From Mesorhizobium loti (GTDB lineage: Bacteria > Pseudomonadota > Alphaproteobacteria > Rhizobiales > Rhizobiaceae), in assembly GCF_001510895.1 (NCBI RefSeq), contig NZ_LPWA01000035.1, positions 62,001 to 126,000 of the forward strand: a stretch of DNA of 64,000 nt, read 5' to 3'. Positions within the stretch are counted from its first letter, which is position 1. Every line of letters starts with the position of its first letter. The translations under genes were made by a program, and so were the position numbers. Positions 39,190 through 48,202 of the stretch are shown here, one piece after another. The notes beneath the pieces were generated by a model. That model saw nothing but the letters and a program-made list of their open reading frames with translations. It was not told the origin of the DNA and made no database searches.

Positions 39190-39585
39190 GTCCGACCCGG
39201 CGCGGCTGCTTGACGATTATCGCCGTTCTTTTTGGGCCATCTGGTTTGGCCTCTCCGGGAAACGAAACCAAGGCTACTCATATCGCGGTCTGCCGCGTGG
39301 AGGAGAGAACACTTGGGCCGCTCGAAGCTCAGTTTCCGCTGGCCAGTCGATTGGCCACTGGAAAGCCATCAGACTGGCTGACGGAATGCCCGGTTACAGG
39401 GCCGCTCCGCATTTATCGATATCCGGCGGCAAGCGGTCCTGCCAGCCAGTGCCCTGTCGCGAGCCAATGAGCCATAGCGCGGTGACGCCCCTCAAGGCGC
39501 GATAGGATTGAGCTTCAGATGCTGGATCAGGATGATGGTTTTGGCGTCGACGATACGGCCGTCGGAAATGCCTGCCAGCGCCTCG
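39190..39585. repeat. Tandem partial duplication, copy 2 (scrambled)
   Basis: It repeats copy 1 but with an insertion of about 55 bases (39212-39267) that matches 38124-38177, from 260 bases upstream in the membrane gene. The order in this copy is therefore 38386-38411, then 38124-38177, then 38413-38735. The join at the third piece uses the shared ACGAAAC. The right end lies inside the intact Nudix gene. Confidence 0.85.
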
Positions 39586-40070
39586 TCGAGCGGCATCTCC
39601 AGAACCTCGATGTCCTCGCCCTCCTCCGGTGCCCCGCCGCCATCGGAGATGCGGTCGGCCGGTGAATAGCGCGCGGTAAAGAACCAAAGCCGTTCCGTCA
39701 CGCTGCCGGGGCTCATATAGGGCGCGAACAGCCGCTCGACGTCCTTCAGCCGGTAGCCGAGCTCCTCTTCCGCTTCCTTGCGGATGCAGGTTTCCGGATC
39801 GTTTTCGTCGAGCAGGCCAGCGCAGGCCTCGATCAGCGGCTCACGATGGCCGGTGACATAGGCCGGATAGCGGAACTGCCGCACCAGGAGCACCGTCGAG
39901 CGTTGCGGGTCGAAGGGCAGGATGACCGCGCCGTCGCCGCGATCGTAGGTCTGGCGGGTCTGCGTCTCCCATTGTCCGTCGCGACGGCGATAGTCGAGCA
40001 CCGTCTTCTTGAGCACCGCCCAGTCATCGGACAGGATTTCCTCAGAGCGGATACGGACGCGATCTTTCAT
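39492..40070 (-). CDS. Nudix hydrolase, ADP-ribose/GDP-mannose pyrophosphatase type (NudK-like)
   Basis: A 192-residue Nudix enzyme. The Nudix box is GLLDENDPETCIRKEAEEEL followed by GY, with Glu residues for magnesium. The upstream strands (VILPFDPQRSTVLLVRQFRY) and later ERLWFFTARYSPADRISDGG plus GEDIEVLEMPLDEALAGISDG fit the ADP-ribose pyrophosphatase/NudK group, which hydrolyses nucleoside diphosphate sugars. GGAG lies 7 bases before ATG 40070, so that start is preferred to 40160. Its 3' end is the source of the copy-1 fragment at 38629-38735. Confidence 0.9.
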   Translation of the reverse strand: MKDRVRIRSEEILSDDWAVLKKTVLDYRRRDGQWETQTRQTYDRGDGAVILPFDPQRSTVLLVRQFRYPAYVTGHREPLIEACAGLLDENDPETCIRKEAEEELGYRLKDVERLFAPYMSPGSVTERLWFFTARYSPADRISDGGGAPEEGEDIEVLEMPLDEALAGISDGRIVDAKTIILIQHLKLNPIAP

Positions 40071-40227
40071 GACGGACTCCGTGCTGTCGGCGGCCAAGGG
40101 GTAGCCGCGAAGCGTCGCCTGCGCAATCCTGGAAACCGACTGGTCCAGCAGGACTTTCACGGGCTCGCGTCTGGCGCGAGGCGCCGCGGCTGCCTAGATA
40201 GCGATATCTCTCCCAGGAGCCCCTTTC

Positions 40228-41330
40228 ATGACATCTTCGCTTTTCCAGCCGATCACCCTCGGCGGCCTCACCTTCCCCAACCGCATCGCGGTGGCGCCGA
40301 TGTGCCAGTATTCGGCAGAGGACGCTCCGCCAGCGACTGGCATCTCCACCACTGGATGAACCTTGCCATGTCCGGCGCCGGCATGGTGACCGTCGAGATG
40401 ACCGACGTCGAACGGCGCGGCCGCATCTCGCATGGCTGCCTTGGCCTCTACTCCGAGGACAACGAGGCGGCGGCCAAGCGCACGCTCGATGCCGCCAGGC
40501 GCGTCGCAGCGCCCGGCACCAAATTCGGTGTCCAACTCGCCCATGCAGGCCGCAAGGCCTCCAACAGGAAGCCTTGGGAAGGCGGCGGCCCTCTGCAGCC
40601 GGGCGAAGACCCCTGGCAGACCGTTTCGGCTTCGGCCATCGCCTATGACACAGGATGGAATGTGCCGCATGCCCTGGAGGAAGCAGAGATCCAGCAAGTC
40701 ATCCAACGTTTCGCCGACGCGGCCAAGCGAGCCGAACGCGCCGGCTTCGACTTCATCGAACTGCACGCCGCGCACGGCTATCTGATCTTCCAGTTCCTGT
40801 CGCCGCTTTCCAACCAGCGCACCGACCGCTGGGGCGGCTCGCTGGAAAATCGCATGCGCTTCGCCGTCGAGATCGCCAAGGCTGTGAAGAAGGCTGCGCC
40901 GGGTCTGATGCTGGGTGCGCGCCTTTCGGTGAAGGAATGGGTCGATGGCGGCTTCGATGTCGAAGAGGCGATCGAAGTGGCCAAGGCGCTGAAGGCGGAA
41001 GGCGTCGCTTATCTCTGCTGCTCCAGCGGCGGCAATTCGCCATTGCAGAAGCTGCCCAGCGGTCCCGGCTATCAGGTGCATCTGGCCGAAGCCGTGCGCA
41101 ACGGCGCCGGCATTCCGACACGCGCGGTGGGGCTGATCGACGATCCGAAACAGGCCGAGACGATTTTGGCCGCTGGCCGCGCCGACATGGTGGCGCTTGC
41201 GCGTGCCTTCCTTGCCGATCCGCGCTGGGGCTGGCGCGCGGCGGCGACATTCGGCGCGGAAATCCGCCCGGCGCCGCAGCTGGCGCGCTCGGTGACGACG
41301 ATGCAGCACTGGATGAAGGCGACCGGCTGA
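40228..41330 (+). pseudogene. NADH:flavin oxidoreductase (old yellow enzyme, YqjM type), one frame break
   Basis: About 367 residues once a base is restored near 40323 (GACGCTCC for GACGGCTCC, giving SAEDGSASDWHL). FMN-binding and active-site segments are FPNRIAVAPMCQYSAED at the N-terminus, the Gln/His pair region VQLAHAGRKAS, the HAAHGYLIFQFLSPLSNQRT segment, and DMVALARAFLADPRWGWRAA near the end. It reduces activated C=C bonds with NADPH. The enzyme family is not essential, but the pattern of the break is the same as in essential genes here. Confidence 0.87.
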
Positions 41331-41425
41331 ACGGCTGTCTGCGCGGGTGACGCAAGGGCTGAGACCTTTGGGCGCAGGCCTCCCGCCACGATTGCAACCA
41401 AATTGGCCGTTTTGCGTTGGCGGCC

Positions 41426-41704
41426 ATGACAGACAGCAAGCCATTTGAAAAGCCGGTGGTGGTCGAACTCGGCCATGTCGGCAAATATCGCCAAATAAGC
41501 AGCACCCGCGAGGCCGCCGAGTGCCTGATGACGGTGTGGCCGCTCAATCGCGGTCAGCGGCATCGTGATGCTCTCGACACTTGCCTCAAGGCGCTGGAGG
41601 GGTATCGTTCGACGGCGGACGCACGCCGCGCGTTGATCGAGGCAGCCGAGGAATCCGAAGTGCTGGTTCCCGAAGACAGGTTGCCTGACGGAAGGCTGCA
41701 CTGA
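41426..41704 (+). CDS. DUF982 domain protein
   Basis: A 92-residue protein whose central TREAAECLMTVWPLNRGQRH and ALDTCLKALEGYRSTADARR are typical of the DUF982 family of rhizobia, function unknown. The ATG at 41426 gives the family N-terminus. A copy of repeat family A begins exactly at the stop codon. Confidence 0.85.
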   Translation: MTDSKPFEKPVVVELGHVGKYRQISSTREAAECLMTVWPLNRGQRHRDALDTCLKALEGYRSTADARRALIEAAEESEVLVPEDRLPDGRLH

Positions 41705-41757
41705 GCAATTCCAGGAGAAGTGCGAAGCGGTTCTCCGTCCGGAATTGCGTGAAACAA
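41703..41757 (+). repeat. Dispersed palindromic repeat, family A, copy 2
   Basis: It starts GAGCAATTCCAGGAGAAGTG and ends TTCTCCGTCCGGAATTGCGT plus GAAACAA. It differs from copy 1 by matched changes (GGAGAA/TTCTCC against GGAAAA/TTTTCC), so the inner stem is kept. Confidence 0.85.
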
Positions 41758-41758
41758 T

Positions 41759-41799
41759 TAGAGCAGGTCGGCGATTCCGACAGACGCCGAACTGCTCTA
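41759..41799. repeat. Inverted repeat, 41 bases
   Basis: TAGAGCAG (41759-41766) and CTGCTCTA (41792-41799) flank a 25-base interior. The element sits directly after repeat A copy 2, so the two form one intergenic palindromic cluster. Confidence 0.6.
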
Positions 41800-41830
41800 G
41801 CAAGCAGGGGTTTCTCAACCGGAGGATTCC

Positions 41831-42070
41831 ATGGCGAAACTGACCTACAAGATCGTCGAGCATGACGGCGGTTGGGCCTATAAGGTCGGCTCGACTTTTT
41901 CTGAAACATTTCCCACGCACCAGGATGCGCTGCGCGCCGCCGAAATTGCTTCGGCCGAACAGCAGGTCGCCGGAAACACCGACGGTATCCAGTATGAGGA
42001 TTCCGACGGCGTCTGGCATGACGAACTGGCCGACGGCCGCGATCGCCCGCAAACCGAAGTCTCGGATTGA
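41831..42070 (+). CDS. DUF2188 family protein
   Basis: A 79-residue protein with GGAGG before the ATG. The pattern KIVEHDGGWAYKVGSTFSET, then THQDALRAAEIASAEQQ, fits DUF2188, a small alpha/beta fold of unknown function. It is soluble and acidic at the end. Confidence 0.82.
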   Translation: MAKLTYKIVEHDGGWAYKVGSTFSETFPTHQDALRAAEIASAEQQVAGNTDGIQYEDSDGVWHDELADGRDRPQTEVSD

Positions 42071-42157
42071 TGGCCGAAGTCTAATTCTGTCGCATCATTC
42101 CCACGCCGCGACCGACATGGCCCCAACAATCACGTCAGCCGGCCGTGGGCGCATGGA

Positions 42158-42445
42158 TCACTTGCCGCAATACTGGTCGTTGACGTTCATCCCGGCATTG
42201 GCGTCGGGTCCGGGAGTGTTAGAGGCGCATGGGCCGACGGGACCGGGATTGCCAAGACTGTTGAGACCGGAGGCCTCGCTGCCGGAATAGATGCTGCCGG
42301 TGGTGTAGGGATCGACCGGCACGACCCGTTCGTTCGAGACCGGACGATCATGATGCCACCACGACCACATGTCCGAGGACTGCGCCATTGCTGAGCTTGC
42401 CATGCCCAGCACCAGCGCGGAGGTTGCAAGAACTTTCATAAGCAT
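42158..42445 (-). CDS. Small secreted protein of unknown function (95 residues)
   Basis: A signal peptide, MKVLATSALVLGMASSAMAQ, precedes a mature region rich in Gly, Pro, Asn and Ser. It contains WSWWHHDRPVSNER and ends with two cysteines (PCASNTPG, DQYCGK). GGAG lies 6 bases before ATG 42445. I recall similar rhizobial secreted proteins with a DPYTTGSI segment, but no function is known. Confidence 0.75.
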   Translation of the reverse strand: MLMKVLATSALVLGMASSAMAQSSDMWSWWHHDRPVSNERVVPVDPYTTGSIYSGSEASGLNSLGNPGPVGPCASNTPGPDANAGMNVNDQYCGK

Positions 42446-42607
42446 CGGATACTCCATTCAGTTGGTCGCCGAGACTTTTGATGGCGACGCGAATGAAACC
42501 CTGGGTTGGGCGTAAAAGTTCCAAGAGAAAATCGGCGCGGGGCAAGATGCGCGACACGTTTGTGTGACGAGGCCGTGAGCCGCCGAAACATTCGACTTGG
42601 CTGAAAT

Positions 42608-42709
42608 TCAAGTGACGCTCGCGAATGCACGTTCGGCGATGCGTTGGATGAAGGCGACCACGCGTTCCGGGTCCACGAATTGCGGCATGTGACTGGCGCA
42701 CCTTACCCG
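42608..42709 (-). pseudogene. C-terminal remnant of an alpha/beta hydrolase
   Basis: The minus frame ends with CASHMPQFVDPERVVAFIQRIAE and a short tail. This is the typical C-terminus of a small alpha/beta hydrolase, in which the His is the catalytic residue. The frame upstream is unrelated, and the neighbouring plus-strand gene begins at 42801, so only the end of the hydrolase remains. Confidence 0.5.
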
Positions 42710-42800
42710 CAACCGCCCTGCCACAAGAGCCTGTCCCGCCTGCGCATTGCGGCCGGCTGCCCGCCGCGTTATCTCAGGCGACCTGTTGCCGGAGTGAGCC

Positions 42801-43541
42801 ATGCCTGAAATCGTCACCGCCGCTATGCTCGTCATCGGCGACGAGATCCTCTCCGGCAGGACCAAGGACAAAAACATCGGCCATCTCGCCGACATCATGA
42901 CGGCGATCGGCATCGACCTTAAGGAAGTGCGCATCGTTCCCGACGAGGAGGACGAGATCGTCGCCGCCGTGAACGCGGTCCGTGCCCGCTACACCTATAT
43001 CTTTACCACCGGCGGCATCGGCCCCACGCATGACGACATCACCGCCGATTCGGTAGCCAAGGCCTTCGGCGTGCCTTGCGAATACGATGCCAAGGCCTAT
43101 GCCGTGCTCGAAGCAAGCTATGCCCAGCGCGGCATCGAATTCACCGAAGCGCGCAAGCGCATGGCGCGCATGCCGCGCGGCGCCGACCATATCGACAACC
43201 CGGTATCGATCGCGCCGGGATTCCGCATCGGCAACGTCCACGTGATGGCCGGCGTGCCGTCGATCTTCCAGGCGATGCTCGACAATGTGGTGCCGACATT
43301 GAAGACAGGCACCAAGATGCTGTCGGCCACGGTGCACTGCCCGTTCGGCGAAGGCCTGATAGGCGGCCCGCTGGCCGACATCCAGAAGGCGCATCCCGAC
43401 ACGATCATCGGCTCCTACCCGAAATATGGCGACGGCAAGTTCTGGACCGAGCTTGTGGTCCGCGCCCGCAGCGAAGAGGCTCTCGAGGCCGCGCGCAAGG
43501 ACGTGGAGGCCATGGTGGCGGGCTTGTCGGCCGCGAGCTGA
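42801..43541 (+). CDS. Competence/damage-inducible protein A domain protein (CinA N-terminal, MoaB/MogA fold)
   Basis: A 246-residue protein with the molybdopterin-binding-like domain of CinA: AAMLVIGDEILSGRTKDKNI at the N-terminus and IFTTGGIGPTHDDITADSVA near residue 72. It lacks the C-terminal nicotinamide-nucleotide amidase domain, so it is the short form common in alphaproteobacteria. The role is probably pyrophosphatase-type hydrolysis of nucleotides or a link to NAD repair, as proposed for the family; this is inferred. Confidence 0.9.
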   Translation: MPEIVTAAMLVIGDEILSGRTKDKNIGHLADIMTAIGIDLKEVRIVPDEEDEIVAAVNAVRARYTYIFTTGGIGPTHDDITADSVAKAFGVPCEYDAKAYAVLEASYAQRGIEFTEARKRMARMPRGADHIDNPVSIAPGFRIGNVHVMAGVPSIFQAMLDNVVPTLKTGTKMLSATVHCPFGEGLIGGPLADIQKAHPDTIIGSYPKYGDGKFWTELVVRARSEEALEAARKDVEAMVAGLSAAS

Positions 43542-43677
43542 CCAGGCCGCAAGGCCGGAACCAAGCGGGATGCACCGGCGTTTTCTTGCCGGCACGCGAC
43601 GGACGGAAAAAAGCGCGTGCGGCAATTTGAGGGCCTGAAGCGCATCTGGCGCCGGCACTTCTTTTTTGAGGGACGTC

Positions 43678-44510
43678 ATGCGCTTCAAGACAATCGTCGC
43701 CATTCTGCAGAACGAACAGGACGCCGAGCGCGTGCTCGACTGCGCCATTCCGCTCGCCGAACGGTTCGACAGCCATCTCGTAGGCATCCACGCGGAGGCG
43801 CTTCCGGTCCCTTACACGTCGGCCACCGGTTTCCCCGATACGGAATTCCTACAGGTCTCGGCCGAGATGAACAAGGAGCGCGCCGACAAGCTTCAGGCTG
43901 TCTTCTTGAGGCGCATCGAGGATTCCGGCCTCTCTTTCGAGTGGCGCAGCCTGGAAAGCTTCTCCGGCGACAGCGCACTGACCGGCATATCGAGCGTGCG
44001 GGCCGCTGACCTGATCATCGCCGCGCAGCGCGATACCGGGGGCGATCCGGGCGCGATGTCGACACGTTGGTGTACGACGCCGGCCGGCCGGTGCTGGTCG
44101 TTCCGCATGCGGGGCCGCTCGTCACCACCTTCAGGCGCGTGCTGCTTGCCTGGAACGGCAGCAAGGAGGCGGCTCGCGCCGCGTTCGACGCCCTGCCCTT
44201 CATCAGCGAGGCGGACAAGACCGACATTCTCGTCATCGATCCGCCGGAGACGCTGGACGAAGCGCCCGAGGCGGCGGGCGCCGAGATTGCGGCTGCGTTG
44301 TCCCGCCACGGTGCCAATGTCAGTGTTTGCGTGCAGAAATCGGGCGGAGCCTCCGTCGACGACATCATACAGGAGAGGATCGCCGAATCCGGCGCCGATC
44401 TGCTGGTGCTCGGCGCCTACAGCCACTCCTGGCTGCGCCAGCTTTTGTTCGGCGGCGTCACCCGCACGGTTCTGCGCACCGCAAACATAGCGGCCTTCCT
44501 GTCGAGATAA
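43678..44510 (+). pseudogene. Universal stress protein with two Usp domains, one frame break
   Basis: About 277 residues after restoring one base near 44054 (GGCGCGATGTC for GGCGCGGATGTC). The N-terminal half has FKTIVAILQNEQDAERVLDC and an ATP-binding-like loop; the C-terminal half has RVLLAWNGSKEAARAAFDAL and the phosphate-binding end VLGAYSHSWLRQLLFGGVTR. GAGGGA precedes ATG 43678. Tandem UspA proteins respond to nutrient and redox stress. Each half reads cleanly in its own frame, so only the junction is in doubt. Confidence 0.85.
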
Positions 44511-44591
44511 GCATGTCTCCCGAAAGTGGGCTCCGGTTTCGGGGTGAAGAGCACGCCGCCTGAAATGCGATTTCAGCGCGACGCGCTTTTA
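44511..44591 (+). repeat. Dispersed palindromic repeat, family B, copy 1, with a second short palindrome
   Basis: GCATGTCTCCCGAAAGTGGG then CTCCGGTTTCGGG occupies 44511-44544 directly after the Usp stop. A second short stretch rich in GCG and TTT at 44557-44591 resembles the AAAGCGC/GCGCTTTA palindrome seen beside copy 2. Confidence 0.75.
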
Positions 44592-44705
44592 AGTCCACAG
44601 CCATCGCTGGCTGCCACCTTGCCAAGGCTGGCGCTTTCCGGCTAATTCCGCCTGCATTCCATAGTATCTGCGCGCTGCGGCGCGCGCTTGCGGAGTGCGC
44701 GAACC

Positions 44706-45206
44706 ATGTCCCTTCCCGAAAAAGCCTTCCCCGTCTCCTGGGACCAGTTCCATCGCGACGCCCGCGCGCTTTCCTGGCGGCTCTCCGGCGCCAATAAGGG
44801 ACAGTGGAAGGCGATCGTCTGCATCACTCGCGGCGGCCTGGTGCCTGCCGCCATCATAGCGCGCGAGCTCGGCATCCGCGTCATCGAGACGGTTTGCGTC
44901 GCCTCCTATCATGACTACACCAGCCAGGGTCAGTTGCAGGTGCTGAAGGAGATCACGCCTGCGCTGCTTGCCGATGACGGCGCCGGCGTGCTCATCATCG
45001 ACGACCTGACGGACACCGGCAAGACGGCGGGCATCGTGCGCGCCATGATGCCGAAGGCGCATTTCGCGACGGTGTACGCCAAGCCGAAAGGCCGGCCGCT
45101 GGTCGACACATTCGTCACCGAGGTCAGCCAGGACACGTGGATTTACTTCCCATGGGACATGGGCTTCACCTACCAGAAGCCGATCGCCGACGACCACGCT
45201 GGCTGA
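44706..45206 (+). CDS. gpt: Xanthine phosphoribosyltransferase
   Basis: A 166-residue type I phosphoribosyltransferase. The PRPP loop is [20 protein letters not shown] near residue 98, with the hydrophobic strand before the two Asp residues. The N-terminus [16 protein letters not shown] and the C-terminal [12 protein letters not shown] fit Gpt (xanthine/guanine/hypoxanthine PRTase) of proteobacteria. It salvages purine bases to nucleotides and could use the hypoxanthine made by adenine deaminase 9.7 kb away. GGAG lies 10 bases before ATG 44706. Confidence 0.93.
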   Translation: MSLPEKAFPVSWDQFHRDARALSWRLSGANKGQWKAIVCITRGGLVPAAIIARELGIRVIETVCVASYHDYTSQGQLQVLKEITPALLADDGAGVLIIDDLTDTGKTAGIVRAMMPKAHFATVYAKPKGRPLVDTFVTEVSQDTWIYFPWDMGFTYQKPIADDHAG

Positions 45207-45410
45207 GTGGAAGGAATATTTCCAAGGAATCGGCGAGCGAGAGCACGTTCATGCCCCGCAATCGTGCCCGATGAGCACAACTGCTTCGTGAGATCGACTT
45301 TTTCCGGTTGGATTTCCCGAGCGAGTGAAGTTTTTTACTTTTCAAGCCCATAATTCGACGTAGGATTCGTAAGGTGGCAAACGATTCTAGAGGCTGGGGC
45401 AGCTTCTGCA

Positions 45411-45899
45411 ATGTTGACGAGGCCGACGACACACAACCAGATGGCCGAAAGAGTCCGCAGACTCTTCGGCACCGCGGCGTGCCGCCTGCAAGTTGCCGCC
45501 TTGCCCTGGCGCAAGGGTGAAAACGGCGTCGAGATCATGCTGATCACCAGCCGTGACACCGGACGCTGGGTTCTGCCCAAAGGGTGGCCGGAGGCCAGGG
45601 AGCCGCTTTGTGAGGCTGCCGCCCGCGAAGCGGGCGAAGAGGCGGGATTGCACGGCACCGTCTCGCATCTCGAAGCCGGCCGCTATTTCTACGGCAAGGT
45701 TCTCGCTTCAGGCGAAGAGGTGCCTTGCGAGGTCCTGGTGTTCCCGCTCAAGGTCGACCGTGTTGCCGACCGGTGGAAGGAAAAGCGCGCACGAACCCGC
45801 AAATGGGTTGGCGCCGCGGAGGCCGTCCGCATGGTCAACGAACCCGACCTTTGCCAGATCATCGCCTATTTCTGCGCCGATCCGTATAGAATCAGCTGA
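45411..45899 (+). CDS. Nudix hydrolase
   Basis: A 162-residue Nudix enzyme of the diphosphoinositol polyphosphate/diadenosine type. The start RLQVAALPWRKGENGVEIML and the Nudix box PKGWPEAREPLCEAAAREAG followed by EEAGL are clear, with the metal-binding Glu residues in place. The end KWVGAAEAVRMVNEPDLCQI also fits this group, which hydrolyses dinucleoside polyphosphates or diphosphoinositols. The ATG at 45411 could be shortened to 45441. Confidence 0.88.
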   Translation: MLTRPTTHNQMAERVRRLFGTAACRLQVAALPWRKGENGVEIMLITSRDTGRWVLPKGWPEAREPLCEAAAREAGEEAGLHGTVSHLEAGRYFYGKVLASGEEVPCEVLVFPLKVDRVADRWKEKRARTRKWVGAAEAVRMVNEPDLCQIIAYFCADPYRIS

Positions 45900-46013
45900 G
45901 TATCATTCATATAACAGCATATGCGGTCCTGACGAGCAGGCCGTGTATTGCCGTGGGTGAACATCGGTGCTTTGTTGCTGCTGCAGTGCCGATTCGGCTA
46001 ACGGCGTCGATCG

Positions 46014-46325
46014 ATGACCAACTCCACGCAACCAGTTGAAGACACCTCCGGCGAACCACGGCGTGAGCACCGCCAGCGCGTGCTCAAGGGTGGGACGATC
46101 ATCACCGGCATCCAGAATTCCGAGGTCAGTTGCACGTTGCGCAATCAGAATGCCGGCGGCGCCGAACTGAAAGTCGCGCCGGAATCGCGCGTTCCCGATC
46201 GTTTCCTGCTCTATGTTCCGGTCGATGGCGTGGCTTATCGGGCGGAAGTCCGCTGGCGCCGCAACGACCGCGTCGGCGTCAAGTTCGCCGGTACTGAGCC
46301 CAAGCCCAAATTGCATTACGGCTGA
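46014..46325 (+). CDS. PilZ domain protein
   Basis: A 103-residue PilZ-like domain, a cyclic-di-GMP receptor type. The N-terminal RxxxR motif is present in REHRQRVLKGG. The second motif D/NxSxxG, which closes on the ligand, is degraded to RNQNAGGAEL: Gly remains but the Asp and Ser do not. Binding of c-di-GMP is therefore doubtful. Many small PilZ proteins of rhizobia show this variation. It converges on the ABC exporter gene. Confidence 0.78.
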   Translation: MTNSTQPVEDTSGEPRREHRQRVLKGGTIITGIQNSEVSCTLRNQNAGGAELKVAPESRVPDRFLLYVPVDGVAYRAEVRWRRNDRVGVKFAGTEPKPKLHYG

Positions 46326-46346
46326 CAGCCTGCTTGTGTAGACAAA

Positions 46347-46370
46347 GGCATCCGGCCGAAGCCGGATGCC
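46347..46370. terminator. Hairpin between convergent genes
   Basis: GGCATCCGGC and GCCGGATGCC form a 10-bp perfect stem with loop CGAA. It lies 22 bases after the PilZ stop and 9 bases before the exporter stop. Read on the minus strand it is followed by TTTGTC. It is probably a bidirectional terminator. Confidence 0.7.
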
Positions 46371-46378
46371 GTTCACTT

Positions 46379-48184
46379 TCACATGACGAGCCCCTTGGTC
46401 AGCTCGAGCGCCTGGCGCTCGAACAGCCGCCGATAGATGCCGCCATTCAGCCGGATCAGTTGGTCGTGCGAGCCTTCCTCGATGATGCGGCCGCGGTCGA
46501 AGACCAGCAGCCGGTCGAGCGCACGCACAGTCGAAAGCCGGTGCGCGATGACCAATGTCGTGCGCCCGACCATCAGCCGCTCCATCGCCTTCTGGATGAG
46601 CACCTCCGATTCGGAGTCGAGGCTCGATGTCGCCTCGTCGAGGATCAGGATGCGTGCATCGGCCAGGAAGGCGCGCGCGATCGCCACGCGCTGGCGCTCG
46701 CCGCCCGACAGCTTCACGCCGCGCTCGCCGACCAGGGTTCCGTAGCCCTTGGGCAGATTGGCGATGAAGTCGTGCGCGCTGGCGAGCTTTGCCGCATGCT
46801 CGATCTCGGCCTGGGTGGCGCCAGGCCTGGCATAGGCGATGTTCTCGGCCAGCGACCGGTGGAACAGGATCGGCTCCTGCTGCACGATGGCGATCTGGCT
46901 GCGCAGCGATGCCTGCGCAACCTGCGCGATGTCCTGGCCGTCGATCAGGATCCGGCCCGCATTCACGTCATAAAGGCGCTGGATCAGCTTGACGAAGGTC
47001 GTCTTGCCGGATCCCGAATGCCCGACCAGCCCGATACGCTCGCCCGCGTCGATCTCGACCGAGAAGTCGCGATAGAGCGGCAGGCGGTGGTTGCCGTAGT
47101 GGAACGTCACCTTGTCGAAGGTGATGCGGCCGTCGGTGATGCGGATCGGCCGAGCACCGGGCCGGTCCTCGATGCCAAGCGGTTCGGCCTGGAAGTCGAC
47201 CAGTTCCTCCATGTCGTTGATCGAGCGCTGCAGGTTGCGGATATGCGTGCCGATGTCGCGCAGATAGCCCTGCAGGACGAAGAACGAGGTCAGCACGAAG
47301 GCGATGTCGCCGGCGCTCGCCTGCCCCCATGCCCAAAGCATCAGTGAAAGGCCGATCACCGCCGCCCGCATCAGGAGCAGCATGGCGCCTTGCGTGGTGC
47401 CGTTGAGCGTGCCGCGCATCCAGGTGCGGCCCGTGCGCAGGCGCCATTTGGCCACGACCGTAGCAAGGCGCGCCTCCTCGCGGGCCTCGGCGCCAAAACC
47501 CTTGACCACCGCATTGCAGCTAACCGCGTCGGCCAGCGCGCCGCCGAGGCGCGTGTCCCAGCTGTTGGCAAGACGTGCCGCCGGCGCGACATAGCCGAGC
47601 GACAGCATCGCGGTGATGGCAATGAAAAGCACCGAGCCGATGGCGACCACCAATCCCATCATCGGCCAGAACCAGCCGAGCAGCAGCGTCGATCCGACCA
47701 GCATGACAACCGACGGCAGCAGCGCGATCAGGATCGTGTCGTTGAGCAGGTCGAGCGCCCACATGCCGCGCGTGATCTTGCGCACGGTCGATCCGGCGAA
47801 GCTGTTGGCATGCCAGTCCGTCGAAAAGCGCTGCACGCGGTGGAAGGCGTCGGCGGCGATGTCCGACATCATCTTCAATGTCAGTTCGACGATCCACAGG
47901 AAGGCGACGTTGCGCAGTATGACGCTGGCCAGCGCCAGCGCCACCAAGACGGAGAACGCCGTCATTGCGGCGTGCCAGGCGACCTCATCGGCGCCGGCGC
48001 TGCTGGCGACGGCATCGACCAGCCGCCCGGAGTAGAGCGGCGTCAGCACGTCGGCGAGCGTCGACAACAGGAACGCGGCCATGATGAGCGACAGCCGCCA
48101 AGGCTGCCGGCGCCAGTGGCCGAACGTGAAGCCGAGCACGCTGCGAAAGGCGCTGGCGCGCAGATCGATCTTGAAACGAGTCAT
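46379..48184 (-). CDS. ABC transporter, fused permease and ATP-binding (exporter type)
   Basis: A 601-residue half-transporter. About six membrane helices occupy residues 20-310 with the family motif TRLGGALADAVSCNAVVKGF in an intracellular loop. The ATPase has Walker A VGHSGSGKTTFVKLIQ, the signature VKLSGGERQRVAIARAFLA, Walker B RILILDEATSSLDSESE, and the His in LVIAHRLSTV. It would export a lipid, drug or peptide as a homodimer; no substrate is implied by the neighbours. The TTG at 48202 is possible but ATG 48184 is preferred. Confidence 0.93.
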   Translation of the reverse strand: MTRFKIDLRASAFRSVLGFTFGHWRRQPWRLSLIMAAFLLSTLADVLTPLYSGRLVDAVASSAGADEVAWHAAMTAFSVLVALALASVILRNVAFLWIVELTLKMMSDIAADAFHRVQRFSTDWHANSFAGSTVRKITRGMWALDLLNDTILIALLPSVVMLVGSTLLLGWFWPMMGLVVAIGSVLFIAITAMLSLGYVAPAARLANSWDTRLGGALADAVSCNAVVKGFGAEAREEARLATVVAKWRLRTGRTWMRGTLNGTTQGAMLLLMRAAVIGLSLMLWAWGQASAGDIAFVLTSFFVLQGYLRDIGTHIRNLQRSINDMEELVDFQAEPLGIEDRPGARPIRITDGRITFDKVTFHYGNHRLPLYRDFSVEIDAGERIGLVGHSGSGKTTFVKLIQRLYDVNAGRILIDGQDIAQVAQASLRSQIAIVQQEPILFHRSLAENIAYARPGATQAEIEHAAKLASAHDFIANLPKGYGTLVGERGVKLSGGERQRVAIARAFLADARILILDEATSSLDSESEVLIQKAMERLMVGRTTLVIAHRLSTVRALDRLLVFDRGRIIEEGSHDQLIRLNGGIYRRLFERQALELTKGLVM

Positions 48185-48202
48185 AATGTTATCCGGGCGC
48201 AA

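Noticed and set aside
41759..41799. Transposon end
   Set aside because: The inverted repeats are only 8 bp and enclose no gene; it is better grouped with the palindromic repeats.
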